The notes: generated by a model not told the origin, from the sequence alone. DNA of 64,000 nt from Nymphaea colorata (GCF_008831285.2 NC_045138.2:20739934-20803933); one strand, 5' to 3'; positions 29,301 through 43,695 are shown, numbered from the stretch's first letter. Made by a program: numbers and translations.

Positions 29301-31233
29301 AAAAGATTTTCTGTTATCTGGGATGAAATAAATATTGCCATATAGAACTGCATAGATCTAATTTTCATGAATGTCCTGCTGATTTAATAACTATCCATTG
29401 TGAGAGACTGGATATTGAAGAAAAAACAGTTATTTTCTCAAAATCATCACAGTGAAGCAAACCGTCAGCACAGAAGTTGGGATATTCAGTTGTCTACCCT
29501 GGATCATCAGGTAAGCCTAATTTTGCAGGAAACTCAATAATAACTTACTGAGTCAAGTTACAGCATGCATCAGGTATTTTTCTTTACACAAATTCCATGC
29601 ATTTTTCATTACTAATTTTACAAAATTCGAGTATAGTAGATACACGAGTTCATTCTTTTATTTGCATGAACAACCTGTAGAAAGTACCTGAAAAATCCTT
29701 AAATCTAAGAAATTTTGTGACCAATCGATCTAAAACTAAGACAAAATCAGGAGCCAATACGATTGAAAGCATATACAACTTGAATACTTGTCTTTTAGGC
29801 AAAGACAAAGACAAGTTCCTGAAATGGTAAGAAACGAAGATTGAAGAATGTATAATTGCACGCTTTACCTTATTCCAACAATGCCCTGGAACTCATCCTC
29901 CATGCTGCGGACCATATATTTGTGGAAATTATATGATAGAGGTAGCCTATGATTCTGAAGCAATTACAAATGAAGTCAAATACTGCTGATCACTTTGCTG
30001 AAAGCCTGAAAGTAGTTACCTTATATTGAACAACAGTATGTGTAACAATGAAACAGTCATCATCATGCATTCATTCATTTATATGGAAAGGTATTCGTGA
30101 TTCCACTTTATCAGTCCCAAGGCACCTTCTTAATAAAGATAGGCATACATGACAGGAAAAAAGGAGATGGACTTGAGTAATTTCTTTAGTAGGTCATGAG
30201 GACATATGTGAAGCTGTGTGATATATTTATGCATTATGTAATCCAGGAATACACCTGTTAACTTCCATTAGGAATCTATTTATTTTCAGAAAGTATTGTT
30301 TTTGGTGTTTTTTTGCAGAAAGATTTTTTTTCTTGGGTATTCATCAAAAAAAAGAAAAAGGAAAAATCACGGGAATCCAAATTTTAGAGAAAATACATAA
30401 ACATACTAGAAAACTTACCAAATTATGGGTTTTTTACTAATTTTCTTACAACAACACTAATAGACATTAAAAATAGTTATTAAAATGCTAAAAATAAAAA
30501 AGTAAAATATATTAAAAATAGGTTTTGGAAACTATCTCATTGCAATATCTTTATGATACTTTCTCTTGTGATATTTTCAAAAAATCATGATACATTTCCA
30601 TTTTCTCATTTGATTTTTTTGGGGCAATATTATTAAAAAATTATGAAAATATTGCCAATGTTTGTGATGATGGATATATGAAACTATTTTCCACAAACCA
30701 GAAGTGCTGTGGTGTATTTAGCCAACATGAGAGTTATATGCATGTATATTGATATTAAGGTAATTTTTGTTTTGTTGGGGCAAAGAAACAAGTGCTGTCA
30801 TTAAGTTGGATACAAAGACAGCAATGTCACATGGGTGTGGACACGGATGTAGATATGGGTCCGAAGCAATGCCAAAAAACTTGGGTGTACGACATAACTA
30901 TATATATGTAACACCTCAAAAATTTAGTCCCGTATTGAAGATTGTGAGGGATCTTCAAGGGCTTATAAAGGAGGTTATTAAATAGATGGTTGTCCTGGTT
31001 CCTAGTCCCACACGTGCAGACGTGTGTGCCTTAAGGGAGGTGGATTGTAACACCTCAAAAATTTAGTCCCGCATTGAAGATTGTGAGGGATCTTCAAAGG
31101 CTTATAAAGAGAGTTATTAAATAGATGGTTGTCCTGGTTCTTAGCCTTTTTGGAGACTGAAGCCGAAACTACTAGGGGGCAGGTTGGGATCCGCCAAACT
31201 AGGGGTCCGAGCCTAGAAGTGGGTTGGGTTGTT

Positions 31234-31320
<87 letters not shown>

Positions 31321-34300
31321 AAAAGCAAAAATTTAAGCAAGCAACAACATATCCATTAATAATAAGAAAATACCAAAAAAAGAACAATAAAAAGTATAAA
31401 CAATCATTTCGTTGTGTCCAGGCTGCGTCATGTAGTTGCACCTGTATCCAGCCATGTTAACGCTGGTGCTGCACCCTCCTAGGCAAGTTCTCCTGCATAG
31501 GAGGATAGGGATTTTTGCAACTCCCAAAAGCCAAGCTCTAGATTTTGCTCCAAATACAAAAATGTGATGTGAAAATGGAAACTTTAATACCTGATAAAAT
31601 TTAGGGCTTTGAAATAGCCAATGCACTAAAATCACCACATCTTCTAGCAGATCTTTAGTGGAGCAGCTCACATACATGCAAATTATTTTATTCTATTTAG
31701 CATGAGATTTGGAGGACATGGAAGCTGATTTACTAAATTGAGTCCAGGAAATAAGAAGCAAAAAGTTTCCTTTTTTATGAGTATAAATAGTACATAAAGA
31801 CTTTGAGTACTAAATTTCTAGGTCCACTACTGTTCAGAGAGCCAATGCTTTAGCAAGTTAGAGTACAACAAAAAAGGGAAGTCTTGCACGTTCTGAATAT
31901 GTCTACAGACTATAGACCTAGTCAAATTCTTTTACAGGGCTATCTTGTGTATATAATGTTATTGAATAATCTGAGTTAAATACATCAGTATGCAAAAGAT
32001 TCCTCAATAGAGGGCATGAAACATTAATATTTTCTTGTGCCACATAAACCATCCAGTTGCTGATGAAGAAGCCTAGAAACTAGAACTGCCCTTCTTGTCA
32101 GCCTAGTCAACTTGTCGGCCCTAGTTGGTAGCCAGCTAACTACTCCATAGGCCATGGCCACATAGTTGGCAGGGCCATGGGCCATGAACTGTTAGACCAG
32201 TCCCTAGTCAGCGAACAACTACAATGTTCTTGGTTGAGTTATACATTCGGTTGGGTTTTCTTTTCCTTCTTGTTAGGAAGATAAATTTCCTTTTGTAGAA
32301 GGTTTTACATATCTATGTATGTGTTTTTGTTTTTTCTTCTGTGTGCATATGTGTTTCAACATGTACATCTTATATGCAAGTTTTTTGGCATATCTGTTTA
32401 TCTAGTTATGTATATGTGTTCCTGTATATCTGGTTTGTTTCTATATCTTTTTTGTTGACTTTATTTTGGTTGAGAGACTTAAACCAGCTCAGGCCAACTA
32501 GTGCCATTTTGTCTTTTTAGGGCTCTGACTGACCTCAGTTTGACTTTAGATCTTGACAACTTAGAGGACTGCATAGGGGCCTAACTATTGCTCAGTATCT
32601 GGTTGCAGGATCCTAGTGCACCTAGTGCTTGGTAAACCCTTTCTTAATTGAGGAACATTAGGTTTCCCATTTTTTCTTGTCAAACTTTCTTTCAGTGTTT
32701 AATACATCATATTTCATAACATTCTTCCAGTTGATTTTAGTATATACAATTTTCAATTGATTTTAACTTTGAAAATGTTTCAATTTTTTTTTCTTAACTT
32801 CTTTGAACATTCATTGGGCTAACTGGTTGAACATATGCTTGGTGCCTATGCAGTAATGGCCAGATTTAATAAAATAAGCATAAAGATGTTGTTTCATATA
32901 AGCCACTCTATGCATAAAACAGATAAGCAATCTTTTTTGCAAGAGGATATGAACTTTTTAAGCTGAGTAATTATTGCATAAGTACTCACAGTGAGAAACC
33001 CCAAACGAAGTGCCATATAATCTGACCTTTGTACAGAGTCTTTAAATTGGCGAAAGAAACAAAGCTGCAAATGAAGGAAACATTAGAAACATAAATCAGA
33101 AACTAGCCAACAGCAACAATTAGTGTAACATGCTTAGAAGAGTTTAGCCAGGATTGATGAAAAGGAAAACAAAAAAAAAAGGATATTTAGGAAGCCAATG
33201 AAAGCAGAACTCAAATTCATCCAATATAAAACTAGTTATACCACGAACCATTTTAACTGGATTAACAGACCCAACTCACTGTCCTAATTGTCATATGTTG
33301 TTCAGAATGAAAAAGTATGCTATTGCGTTGCTTAGATTTGTATAGGCCTAGATTTCAGCTTCAGTTTGTACCTGAAAAATCTAAGCCAGAACCAAACTTG
33401 AATGGCTTGTTGCTTGGTTGCTCGAGTACACACTGATTTATCAGACAGATGAGCGGCCGACGGATGCACTTAAGGGACTGCTAGTATAGATTTCAAGTTT
33501 AAAACTTAAAAGTACATGCTCTGTTTAGTTTGATATTTCTTAATAATATCGGGACACATTTATTCTTGAGCATCTGAGATTCCATACAAAGGCACTCACT
33601 AGAAGATCCAACATATATTCAAAATTTTAACTGGATTTCACAAATTTAGGAAACTAATATCCGTTTCTAAGGTTGCTTTCTTGTAAGCTACCAATTTAGC
33701 AGGCATTTGTTTGAATGTAGATTAATACCTCAAAATCAAATTTGCTTTCTTCTAAATCTTGTCATGTTATTTCTGACACTCAACCAATTTTAACCAGGCA
33801 AATGTACACATCAACTCACACAGAAATACACCTCATCTCTGATTTGAGGTTTCTCAGGCACAAAATGACAAACATCTAAATATACAAGGAGAATAGACAT
33901 GAACCTACATGCAGGCATGTGTAAGCAGACAGTCTTTTTTATCTGTTCTTAGTCAAGTAATATGTTCTAGTTCATCTTTATGTTCACCATTCCCTCATTA
34001 TTTGTCTGCCATTCGAGCATCCTAAGCCATAAGATACTATCAGTTGAAAATGCAGATGCAACGAAAAGAACTTAACAAAATCATTTAAAAAAAAAGGGTG
34101 AAAACTATGTTTGGTTGACTTTTGAATAGGAGAAGCTCTTCCATTTACAAAGGTATATAAGTGGCCTGGGCTACCTAGCTGCCTATCAACTGTGTAAGTG
34201 CGAAGGAACTAAGACCCTTTTTTATATCTCTGGTCTTTTATCTAGAAAACATTACAATATGTGAGTTAGAAACTTAAAATTGTGCTAATTATAGTTTTTC

Positions 34301-35443
34301 AACTTTAAAATTAAATTTAATATTTCAACTTTATTTTTTTAACTTATTTTGGATCTTAACTCAGTTGCCGCTAGTCTTCAGTGCCCTCAACTACTCAGTG
34401 TGTCAGTTAGCTTCATTCCTTGGTTAAAAACTTAAAATATCCTACTAAAAACTTCTCAAAGCATGATGGTACATCTGTCGACTTGAGTACTTAGTTTGTT
34501 ATGAAGCATGCCAATAACTGGGACATCAAAGAAAAAAACATGCATTCTCCTTAATTACCATCCAAATAAGAATCTTGTTCTTGCTCCATGGGTGTGATGC
34601 ATGATGAAAAACAAAAGTTGACTGCCGTTTGATTTCTTTCTTTCTTTTCCCTGCAGAAAAGCGAAGGAAACTAAATTAAAATGTAAGCTGCCAGAGACAA
34701 ATAATTTGAAGTAACTAAACTGTTCTACAGATATTAACAAATATAGATATTAACAAATTAAGGCCAAGGGTAATTTTCACTGTTTGCTGTAAAGAACTTT
34801 GTAGTTCCTTCTTCCAAACATACGACTGAACAAGTTGCCAAAACTAGCTACGGTTTTGACCTTAAGTTCTTAAGATGCATCTGCAGTTAGGAGAAGGAAA
34901 TAGCGTTCACATGTGGATTACAAGATGGCAATGACAGATTGTCTTGTGAACAAGTGTCAATAATTTGGCACTTTCACCTTTATAAACAGATCAAAACTTT
35001 CATTGAGAAAAATGTTTCTCCCATTGATGCCATGCACTTCCCCCATCGAAAGCAGACTATAGTTTCACCTTTTGACAAAGGTCGTACTCTGCCCCTGTAA
35101 CACTGGTAAAAAAATTTGGAAACCAATTCCTAGACCTAGAATGTACAAGATATGATTCTGATAGAAGCTCCTATTGTATACTTCAGTGTTCAACTATCTC
35201 ACAAGGATATAGGAACTTTAATTCATAAATCTAACTTTAAAAGATTGCTGTTGCTCCTGTCAGATGTCTACTGGCACTATAACCAGAGTTGGTTATCACA
35301 CACACACCCACATAGTATGTGGACTGTGGAGCATGTTTTTGTGTCATCAATCTGCAAAGATGCCAACAAGGTAGTGGCAACAAGTTGACAACAAAAATTT
35401 TACCGAACTATTGAAAACAAGCTCTAAGAAATTCCCTGCAACC

Positions 35444-35475
<32 letters not shown>

Positions 35476-36531
35476 CCACCAACTAACTGCATATTATTTA
35501 TAAACTAGTTCTTTAGCCTTGTAGAGAAACGTAGAACTGCCGACTTTAAAACAAATTAGCATTTAGGTTTGGCGTGCACTTACCATGCAAACTCTCACTG
35601 ATTACCGCATTTGCTTGTGCTTCCCACGCCCTCCAGCTATAAATCTACAAATTGCAATAATCAACTAATTAGGCAAGATGGTGAACGGTTAAAGATAGAG
35701 GAAGCTCTAAATGTTAACACGAGGAATCTCAGGGAATTATTTACGCATGACAAAGCACCTTAATCATAGCCAGGACAACTGTAAAGCAGCTGTAGAGTAC
35801 ATGAGTGACTCCAAGAAGGAACAGGAAACGGTGAAGCTGCTCTAGACTTTCATACGAAACAAATGGCTCATGGCCCTGCGTATAAAGCATGATATGAAAG
35901 AAGAGAATTCAAGGGTAAGCTCTTCAGTTATTCCACTCTATCCTAAAAGCATAAAAACCCATTTAACCAAGGCTTCTCCACCTCGGAACAGTGATTAGAA
36001 GACACACTGAACTTCTCCAACGGCATAGCTGTTTGATTGATATAAGTGAGAATAGTTAGCCTCTCAGTGTCATCCCTCGTACACGGATAGAACCGACTGC
36101 TGAAAAGAGACGACTTCACACATATTTCGGAGATCCACCTTGCCCATTGTCCCAACATCAGTGATATAAGTCCCAGCAGCATAAGCTCTTCAGCAAAGAA
36201 TATTAGACGTCAATATGCAGTCGGGAAAAAAAGTAGGACAGAACTGTATACATAACTGGAAGAAATCAACAGAGTATGTTCACCTTCCTTGATCTTATCC
36301 AAAGAGGCCAAGAGCGCCTTCCTCTTTGTCTTCTTCAACCACTGGAAACATTACAAAATCGAAACTGAAATCCCAAACATTCTCCACAAATCATAACACC
36401 TTCTACTGGTTCCATACCTTTCCAAAACGATAGATTGATCGTTCAACGATGAAACAGACAGCAACCATTACAGTGGTGACAGTAGCAACGGACCACGTCG
36501 GCGTCTCGGCAAGTGATCTTCCCTCTGCCAT
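24511..36531 (-). CDS. MLO-like seven-transmembrane protein (MLO4/11/14-type clade)
   Basis: Fifteen exons on the minus strand: 36531-36418, 36341-36284, 36187-35982, 35875-35759, 35644-35584, 34650-34559, 33064-32990, 29954-29869, 28625-28576, 28465-28425, 28325-28155, 28071-28036, 26413-26346, 26171-26111, 25062-24511. All junctions keep phase and give 595 residues, within the MLO range. Diagnostic stretches: N-terminal [93 protein letters not shown] and [16 protein letters not shown]. Seven hydrophobic segments are followed by a cytosolic tail with the calmodulin-binding helix around W433 ([12 protein letters not shown]). MLO proteins are plasma-membrane proteins, described as calcium-permeable channels, acting in powdery-mildew susceptibility, pollen-tube reception and, for MLO4/11, root touch growth. 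The similarity pattern fits the MLO4/11/14 clade; that assignment is from memory. Confidence 0.95.
24649..24903 (-). repeat. Two sets of in-frame repeats in the MLO cytosolic tail
   Basis: First set: two 28-29-residue units (residues 466-494 and 496-523) sharing [13 protein letters not shown] and a RSxSxNHV end. Second set: an 11-residue unit, [11 protein letters not shown] then [11 protein letters not shown], a 33-bp direct duplication at 24649-24714. Both lie after the calmodulin-binding helix in the variable tail. Confidence 0.9.
26252..26310. repeat. (GA)n microsatellite in MLO intron 13
   Basis: About 29 uninterrupted GA units on the plus strand, read as (CU)n in the MLO transcript. The host intron (26172-26345) is only 174 nt, so the repeat makes up a third of it. 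Confidence 0.95.
27400..27870. repeat. TGACTC/GGTCAAC-rich repeat in MLO intron 12
   Basis: Degenerate segments such as GGGTCAGCAAGTTGACTCG and GGGTCAACAATTGACTTGTG resemble segments flanking the TIR element in BSK intron 3 (about 5276-5340 and 6050-6200). No ORF. Probably the same dispersed non-coding repeat family; ends not defined. Confidence 0.4.
28986..29115. repeat. 66-bp tandem duplication in MLO intron 8
   Basis: AGCCAGAATTGG...AGAGCTCTTTATCCAATG occurs twice, starting near 28986 and 29052, with a few substitutions. Intronic and non-coding. Confidence 0.8.
30907..31236 (+). mobile_element. LTR fragment pair (solo-LTR-like) in MLO intron 7
   Basis: A complete-looking 191-bp LTR spans 31046-31236, from TGTAACACC to GTTGTTACA, with a central TATAAA. 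It is preceded by a purine tract AAGGGAGGTGGAT, as expected of a polypurine tract. A second, truncated copy starts at 30907 and matches for about 95 bp (CTCAAAAATTTAGTCCCG...GGCTTATAAA). This suggests a severely deleted LTR element; gypsy-like by PPT style, but no coding region remains. It is antisense to MLO. Confidence 0.65.
31237..31320. repeat. (TA)n(TG)n compound microsatellite
   Basis: About 32 AT units followed by ten GT units, abutting the end of the LTR at 31236. Intronic in MLO. Confidence 0.95.
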
Positions 36532-38288
36532 TTCCTAGGTCGTTGCTTCTCACACCGAACACTTGCAAATCCGAAACCAGGTCTAAACCGAAAGCACTTT
36601 CTCTCATCAATCAATTCATGTGCCTCATTTTTTCTTTCAGCTAAACAAGCAAAACCAACATCGAAGATCCCAACAACCAGACCAAGAATCGCTTCAAACA
36701 AACCGCTTCTCTTGCATCACAAACGAAACCTACCAACGTGCAGCACTCACGCTCAGCTTCATATTTTATGGTTTTTTTCTGCCTGTGCATCTTCATCACC
36801 TTCCTAGTCCACCTTCTCAGCCAGCCCATGTCTGTCCACATCGAAACCACTGCAGTTTTTGTCATTTCCTCCAAATTTTTTTAATGGGAGCCCGAAAATA
36901 CTCCCAGCAATGCACAATCACTGACATTATAACAGCAATGAAGGATGGGGTCCTACACCAGCGGGTGTCCTTTGCCTCCCTAATTCAAATAATAACCATT
37001 TCTCATTCCATAACAAAGAAAAACACAATATAGAAAAGGAAAAGAAAAAACTTCAGGTGGATCTACCATGTGGAGGGCCACCTGGGTAGCGATTAACGGC
37101 CAGTTTCTTGTCATCAAGCTCTCTAAAATATAGTAACACCAGCAGACATGGACAGGTTTGGACCAACTATACGTAAGCAAGAAAGGTGGTCTTCTGATCT
37201 ACTCAACCCGTCTTCCACTTTTATTGTTAAGAGTCAGAACCCAGAGAAGCCACGTTCTGACCGAAAGATTCGTTGTGTATTTGACAAAGACAGACCGGGA
37301 AAGTGGGTAAAAGATCACATTCCTACCCTTTTTATGGGATTGATTTTTGAATCCTTTCCCTGCTGGTTTTATGTGGGGAAGAAGCTTCCTGCCTTCTCTT
37401 TCTTCTCTGCTGCCATTTTTTTTCTATGGAAGACAGCTGTGCCACTGTCACTTGGTTCGGAGGCAACTACGAGGCCAGCTTTCCATGAGGAGTCTCGAGA
37501 AAACTGATGAGCCGACGTGACAGGCAAGATTCCAATGCTTGCTCGGCTTCCCTTTTTCAGTAAAAAAATTCAGATGGGGAGAAAAATGAGGAACTTCCGC
37601 CAACAAAGAACAGATTTTTCTCACATCTTAAAGAAAAATTGTGCAGTTGGATAGTGTCGTGCCAAAACGACAATGGCTTGTTGGATTTTATGTTGTTCCT
37701 CAAAGAATATTGTTACTGAATGTTCTCTTAGTTGCTGTGGTGTGTCCTTATGCTAAAAAACCAATGCCAAATTTGATAAATTCACCACAGTTCAATCATA
37801 CTTTCAATAGTTTTTTTTTCTCTTCCAGGTCATGTTTTTGATAAATTTTCAAACAAAAGTCATGGTCTTAATTCATTTATACTCTCAATATCTGTCAGCC
37901 TGGGTTTATTCATGCAGCTAAAAGTATTTAAACTATATTGTGCGAGCTAGTTGGAGGACTTTTCTCCATTTTTGAAAGCAGCAATGGAGTAAGTTCCCTC
38001 AGCTCGCTCTCGTTATTAATGGGGATGACTTTTGGCTGAAACACACAGTATCAGCCCCTCACCAACAGTAAATGCGGAGCCCTCAGAAAAAAACTCCAGA
38101 TGCTCAATTTCAATCTTGGCTCGTCGATTCAGTCATCCTGTTTCAACTATTTGTATAATAAAGCAACAATTGCAATATATATATATACATGTTGATCGTG
38201 GTTAATGTGCTGGTGCAAAGATTCAATGCATGAATCTCGTGAGAAATAATATAAATGTTGAAATTAGGCATTGTTTGGAAACGCGACG

Positions 38289-38324
<36 letters not shown>

Positions 38325-38984
38325 GATTGTGCTGTGGAGAGTCTGGTAGTAAGGACGAACGTGTGGCTCACTTTAAACAATAAGCTTATAAGGTACAAAT
38401 TGTATGGTTATCGGTAATTTAAGTTGGGGTGACTTCGACTATTTTTTTTTTTAAATGCCATAATTAAATAGGCACATTTTAAGTTCACTAGCTCTTTGCA
38501 CATCACTTTTGGTTTGCTGGTCGGTATGGCACTTTGGCCAATACGCATTGCTCTTTATCCTTTTTTTTTCTTTTATTTAAAAATAGTCAATAAATATTTT
38601 AAAGTGTAATAGAATAGAATAAATTTAAGCCTGTATCAATCAGCATAGTTTCATTTTGTAGTCAATACAATGCATATTACCAAGAGCACAACTATATTCA
38701 ATTGATATTCATGATCAGTATTTTACTAAACATATGGAATTTATTTATCAACTTAAAGCCCAAAACGCTGTTAATTTTTTTCAGTCCAATGAAATCTCAA
38801 ATGTATACCTGCAAAGCCAATTTTTCCAGTGGTTATTATGAATTTCCCTTTTCCAATAATAAAATAAAAAGTTTTCACTAGCGCTAGCTCGTCATCTCAT
38901 AATTCATTATGACAAGATAATCAAAAGAACCCACCCCACCAAGATATATATATATATATATATGCAAAAAGGTAAATAGTAAAC

Positions 38985-39235
38985 TATTTAGGTAAAGGAT
39001 GAAAAATAGACCCATTAAAATTATTTATTGAAATGCTTTTTGCAATCCAACCTTATAAATGTGATATTAAGAGTCATTAGACGAGGAACATGTATTGCGT
39101 TAGTCATTTTTTGTATATTAATAATAGATTTTTAATATTAGGAAATGAACGGTTATAACATCAAATTTTGATAGTAAAAAAAATCAAAATTTCAAAAAAA
39201 ACTTTCAACAAATTAATGCATGAAATGTACAGTAC
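38985..39235 (-). mobile_element. Dispersed repeat family R1, copy 2
   Basis: Begins GGTAAAGGATGAAAAATAGA, then CAATCCAACCTTATAAATGT and GATATTAAGAGTCATTA, the reverse complement order of copies 1 and 3. The right end is degenerate. Non-coding. Confidence 0.55.
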
Positions 39236-41212
39236 ATGACAACTTGTAGTATATTGTTAACCATCCATAAGTTAAAACCAATACTGTTTGGCTGGTGCCA
39301 ATTAATATTTGATGTAGACCTAACTTTTCCTGCCCAAGAATGAAGGACTAGTTGCAATCAGCGGGAGTAAATTTCATGTGGTCTCTATATTTGAAAATGA
39401 CAACAATGATTGTTATGCTTTTTACTCCTTATCCTGGTTGTGCATAAGAAACAGCTCCAATCTTTTTTGTTTTATCTTTTTCTTTGTGCATTTTTTAATG
39501 TTTAACAAGCGTAAAATAATATTAAATATCAATTAATTGTCAGGGAAAAAAATTAAATTAAAAAAATTGAAGATTCTGAACATGACTTCCCAGTCAAAGA
39601 AAGGTCAGTGTTTAAAAGATCGTGACATGACATCTTGACCAGTTCTTTCAATCACATCAACTTAGGATATATATGACAGCTTACGAACAACGAGCTTAAT
39701 AAACACTTTTGGGACATTACAGAAAAAAAAATACTACAAATTCTACTACACACCATGAAACTACCCAAAAATAAACTTACTGCAATAAATGCTGGCCCCT
39801 TTACATTTGTCATTTTCCGGCAAGACCATGCGTTCATGCTTTCAAGGATCTTAAGTGTTGGATGAACTTGAAGTTATGAAACTTCTTTCAACTCGCTGTC
39901 CTACTTGCTATTGTTTACAATTGAGAGGAATAATATACCAAAGCATGATCATGAGATTCAAACATAAGACTTATTAAATATAAGCTAGCTGCCTTGTTGC
40001 CCCAGTTGTGTTATGCTCCTCAGGGCAAATACCCATACGTTCATCAAGCTATTTTTTGCCAAGAAAACCAGTTATTGTTTTTGCAAAATGATTTATCTTG
40101 ACAGGAAAATTGTGACATTAATCCATTTCCCTCTCTTTTCTTCCTCATCTCTGCTTCCTTGTGGGCACTCATGGAGATGATGATTTCTTATGAAAATTTT
40201 TTGGTTCACAATGTTGGTTTGTTTAAAAACAAGATGAGTAAGTCCTATTTTACTGCCAATTTCTGTGTGACAAGTACGGGTTTTCTTTCAACTTTGAGAG
40301 TGTAGCCACGAAATTGTGGTAGGGTGGGCAGGTGACCAAGTATCTCAGCCTGTCCATCACTCAATTTTACTTGGGTGTCTTTTTTAGTTTTATTAGGCTC
40401 CCATGTAACCCATGTGAGCGAGGTTTGACCTATCGCTTGAAGAAAAGCTGAAGCCCCCATCTAACCCTTCATCCCTTAGGGTCCAGAGTCTGCTTTGGTG
40501 CCTGGAGCTGCCGTCTTCACCGTGCTTCAACTTATGTGTTGATGACCCATCATTTGCAGCACGGTGAATAAGTACTCCAAAAATTCGAAACATTGATTGG
40601 TTGGATCCCATTGTACCAACCCTTTTGTAATCTTATATTACACATGTTAAAACGGCTAATATAAATGAGAGATAGAGAGAGATGAGTGACACCCACTCTT
40701 GTCGGTATGGGGTAATGCACATGGAGAGAGAGAAGGGTGAAGCCCACTGTTGTCGGTATGGTTATAGGTAGACATACCTTTTGACATTGATTAATAGTTC
40801 ATATTGCTCCGTTCATTAGTTTCCTAAAATAAATTAAAATTATTTAAGAACAGAATATACCCTTTTTCATGCAACCATATCAGCGCAATACAGTACCAAT
40901 TCAACATTGATTTGATATATATATATATGATATATATATATATATATATAAAAGGTCCGTCCTATCATGGCTGCTTTGATAATATATCGGACATCAAGTA
41001 GTGTGTTGTTGTGAGTAAGATTTCTCGTCTAAACTTGGACAAAGAACTATACATACACAAGCTTATAAGCTTATATGACAAGCCAAGACTCCTATTCTAG
41101 AGAGAAAATTGAGGTTTTTATTAACGTGAAAAACACTTTAAAAGATTTTCGTGCATACCCTTATAAAAAAAAATTAAAATGCTGAAAACATGCCTCAATG
41201 AGCATAACACCA

Positions 41213-41375
41213 TCGGGCGGCAAGATAGCTCATATTTAAGGGGTTTGAGGTTTGAATCTTATGGTTACTGTCACACTTCATTGTGTTATATTTCTAAGCT
41301 ACAAATGATAGCAAGTGTGACACGGGAAATATGTACCATATATCTATCCAAGCCGGAATCAAACTAGGACCTTGA
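41213..41375 (+). mobile_element. SINE-like sequence with tRNA-type A and B boxes
   Basis: GATAGCTCATATTTAAGGGG (A-box-like, about 41223) is followed about 25 nt later by GAGGTTTGAATCTTATGG (B-box-like, about 41250). This spacing fits a tRNA-derived pol III promoter. It does not fold as a real tRNA. Boundaries are uncertain. Confidence 0.35.
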
Positions 41376-43429
41376 ATATATAAGGATATGACCCAGGAGT
41401 TTTACATAAAAGAGGCAGTTGTCCTTAAATAGACGTTAAAAAATTACTGAAAAAAATATTTGAAGTTCTGCTAATTTAGTTTGGTTTTCAAAACCTTGAA
41501 GAAGTATTCTTGAGCTGTTTATGAATTCATGCCCCAAGTTTGTAACGCAGTTTCTTTATCTTTGGGAAGGAATGATCTTGAAGGAAGCTAGAAAAGACCA
41601 CTAAATTAAATCAACGAACTGGACATCAATAATAACACAAACTTCAATAATTTTTTGTCAGATCGCATGCAATCCATCAATGTCCTGAAGCGATAAGACA
41701 TTTCTATAGAAAAATTAACAAAATGTGAGGCCTTACATACACTCAGTGATCCATAACGTAAAGATAAGGAAGAAACACATGGTTGGTGCTTGTTGAAAGC
41801 ACATAGACCCTGACAATTAAATACCATCAAATTTATGAGTAAGGCCCATGTGCACGTGATTATGTTTCTCGCTTCCTCTATTTAATTGGGCACCGCATTA
41901 GTTTCACATTCCTTTTTTATAAAACCAAGAAAGAAAAGAAGAATGTAAACTCATCAAATTTTAAGAAACTGCGTAAGAGAGGAAGAGAGGAGAGGTTTGT
42001 ATGCCTTTTAATTTTATGTGAGCCAGAGGGTTCTACCACTCCGGCGAGAGCCGAAACTCCGTTCCTTTCCCTTGCTCTTAAGGCCTAGATTACTGCAACA
42101 GTATCAACAGTGATATTTACATGTAAATTTTAGAAAATTTTACTTGTTTTATATAAAAATTTTAAAAAATGATATTTCTGCCTTATTCAAAATTTAAAAA
42201 CTTTAATTCGTCCTCTTTAAAATGAAAAATTTCTGGCTCCGCCCCTGTTCCCAAGTCGTCCCATTTGCACTGTGCTCCTTGGCGCTGCTTGCATTTTAAT
42301 TATAGCTCAGCCAACCAATAACAGCATGTTTGCACGAACATGGGCTTGTGGAAACGAAGAAGGCATGTTCAGGCTTCGTAATTCATTTTATCAGTAGCTT
42401 GATCATTGCTTGTTCGTGTTGGTCATGAGCTGGACATTCTCGCTTAAGTCACAAAAGATTGCTTGTTAATTTGCGATTAAATTGAGCTTATTGGCATATT
42501 AATGAATAGAATCGAGTTGATCTTGACGTGTACATAAACAATATGTAAAACTTGAGCAATGAGTTGCTCGGTTCAATTAATCCTACACCTACAGGAGAGG
42601 GATCAAGTGGGTGGCTTGCACAGCTGCTGATGTTTTTCTTTACTAATTGGTATGTTTATGGCAGATGCACATGATATATTATATTTTATATATATATATA
42701 TATATAACGAGAATTGTCTAGAGCATCCACTTTAAGGAGATTAACTTTGAAAAAATAGAAACCTAGATATATCTTCAAGAAACCAAAATATTCTTAAAAG
42801 GAGGGCAAAGGATTTTCAATAAAGAAACTAATTTGTTTCTTCCTTTGAAGTTATATGCATAAGCCTGTGCACATGTCATGCACCAAGGGCTTTGCATGGT
42901 GCATCCAGATGCACATAACCACTTCTTATTTTGATCTCTTGAAAATATAACTGTTTTTCGCCATTTTCCTTCAACTTAATCTCCTAATTCATTCAGTTTT
43001 TCATCGGCATGTAACAATTTTCTTGAAAAATCTTTACTTAATCATTTAGTTTTTTATAAGTTAAGATGGTTACTTGTTTTAAGTATTTGAGTTCATAAAA
43101 TCTTCTAAATCTCAGCTGTTACCCTCTTCTCTTTTTTGGTGAAAAATGAAAAAACCCAACTCTTCTCCTAATAGATAACAAATAGGGCATGTACACCCCT
43201 ATGCATGTCACAGTGTATGTAATGACCAAACTACCCTTAATAAAGTGAGAAAAGAAGTTTTTAAAAAGACAAAAAGAGGTTTGTAAAAAAGCAAAAGGCT
43301 AAAAAGTACACTTCATTATAAATTCTAAAATACCCAACCCTCTCTCCTTTTTCGAGGTGTGTATATTTGTTGCGTGCACTTGATTTCAGTAATTCTATTT
43401 CACAGTGGTAAAAAATTATCAAATTATGT

Positions 43430-43695
43430 TTTAATTCAAGTTATTTTTGTAGAAAAATTTAATTTTTCTACTATCATAAATTTGATGCTGTAAGTGACGT
43501 TCATTTTTTGATCACTAAAAAACATTATCTAAGTAAAAAAATGTGACTAACTTAGTAAATGTTTTTCATCAAATTACTCTTAAAATCACATCTATAAGAT
43601 TATATTACAAAAAAGTCAAAACCTTTAATAATTATTTTTTAGTAGATCTGGTTTTCATCCCTTATCAAATTGGTCTGGTATTTAATAATTTCTCT
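43430..43695 (+). mobile_element. Dispersed repeat family R1, copy 3
   Basis: Contains ATTACTCTTAAAATCACATC, TATAAGATTATATTACAAAA and TAGATCTGGTTTTCATCCCT, colinear with copy 1 and reverse to copies 2 and 4. Non-coding. Confidence 0.6.

Noticed and set aside
36620-37507. Two open frames upstream of MLO
   Set aside because: No domains and AT/pyrimidine-driven; more likely MLO promoter and 5' flank.
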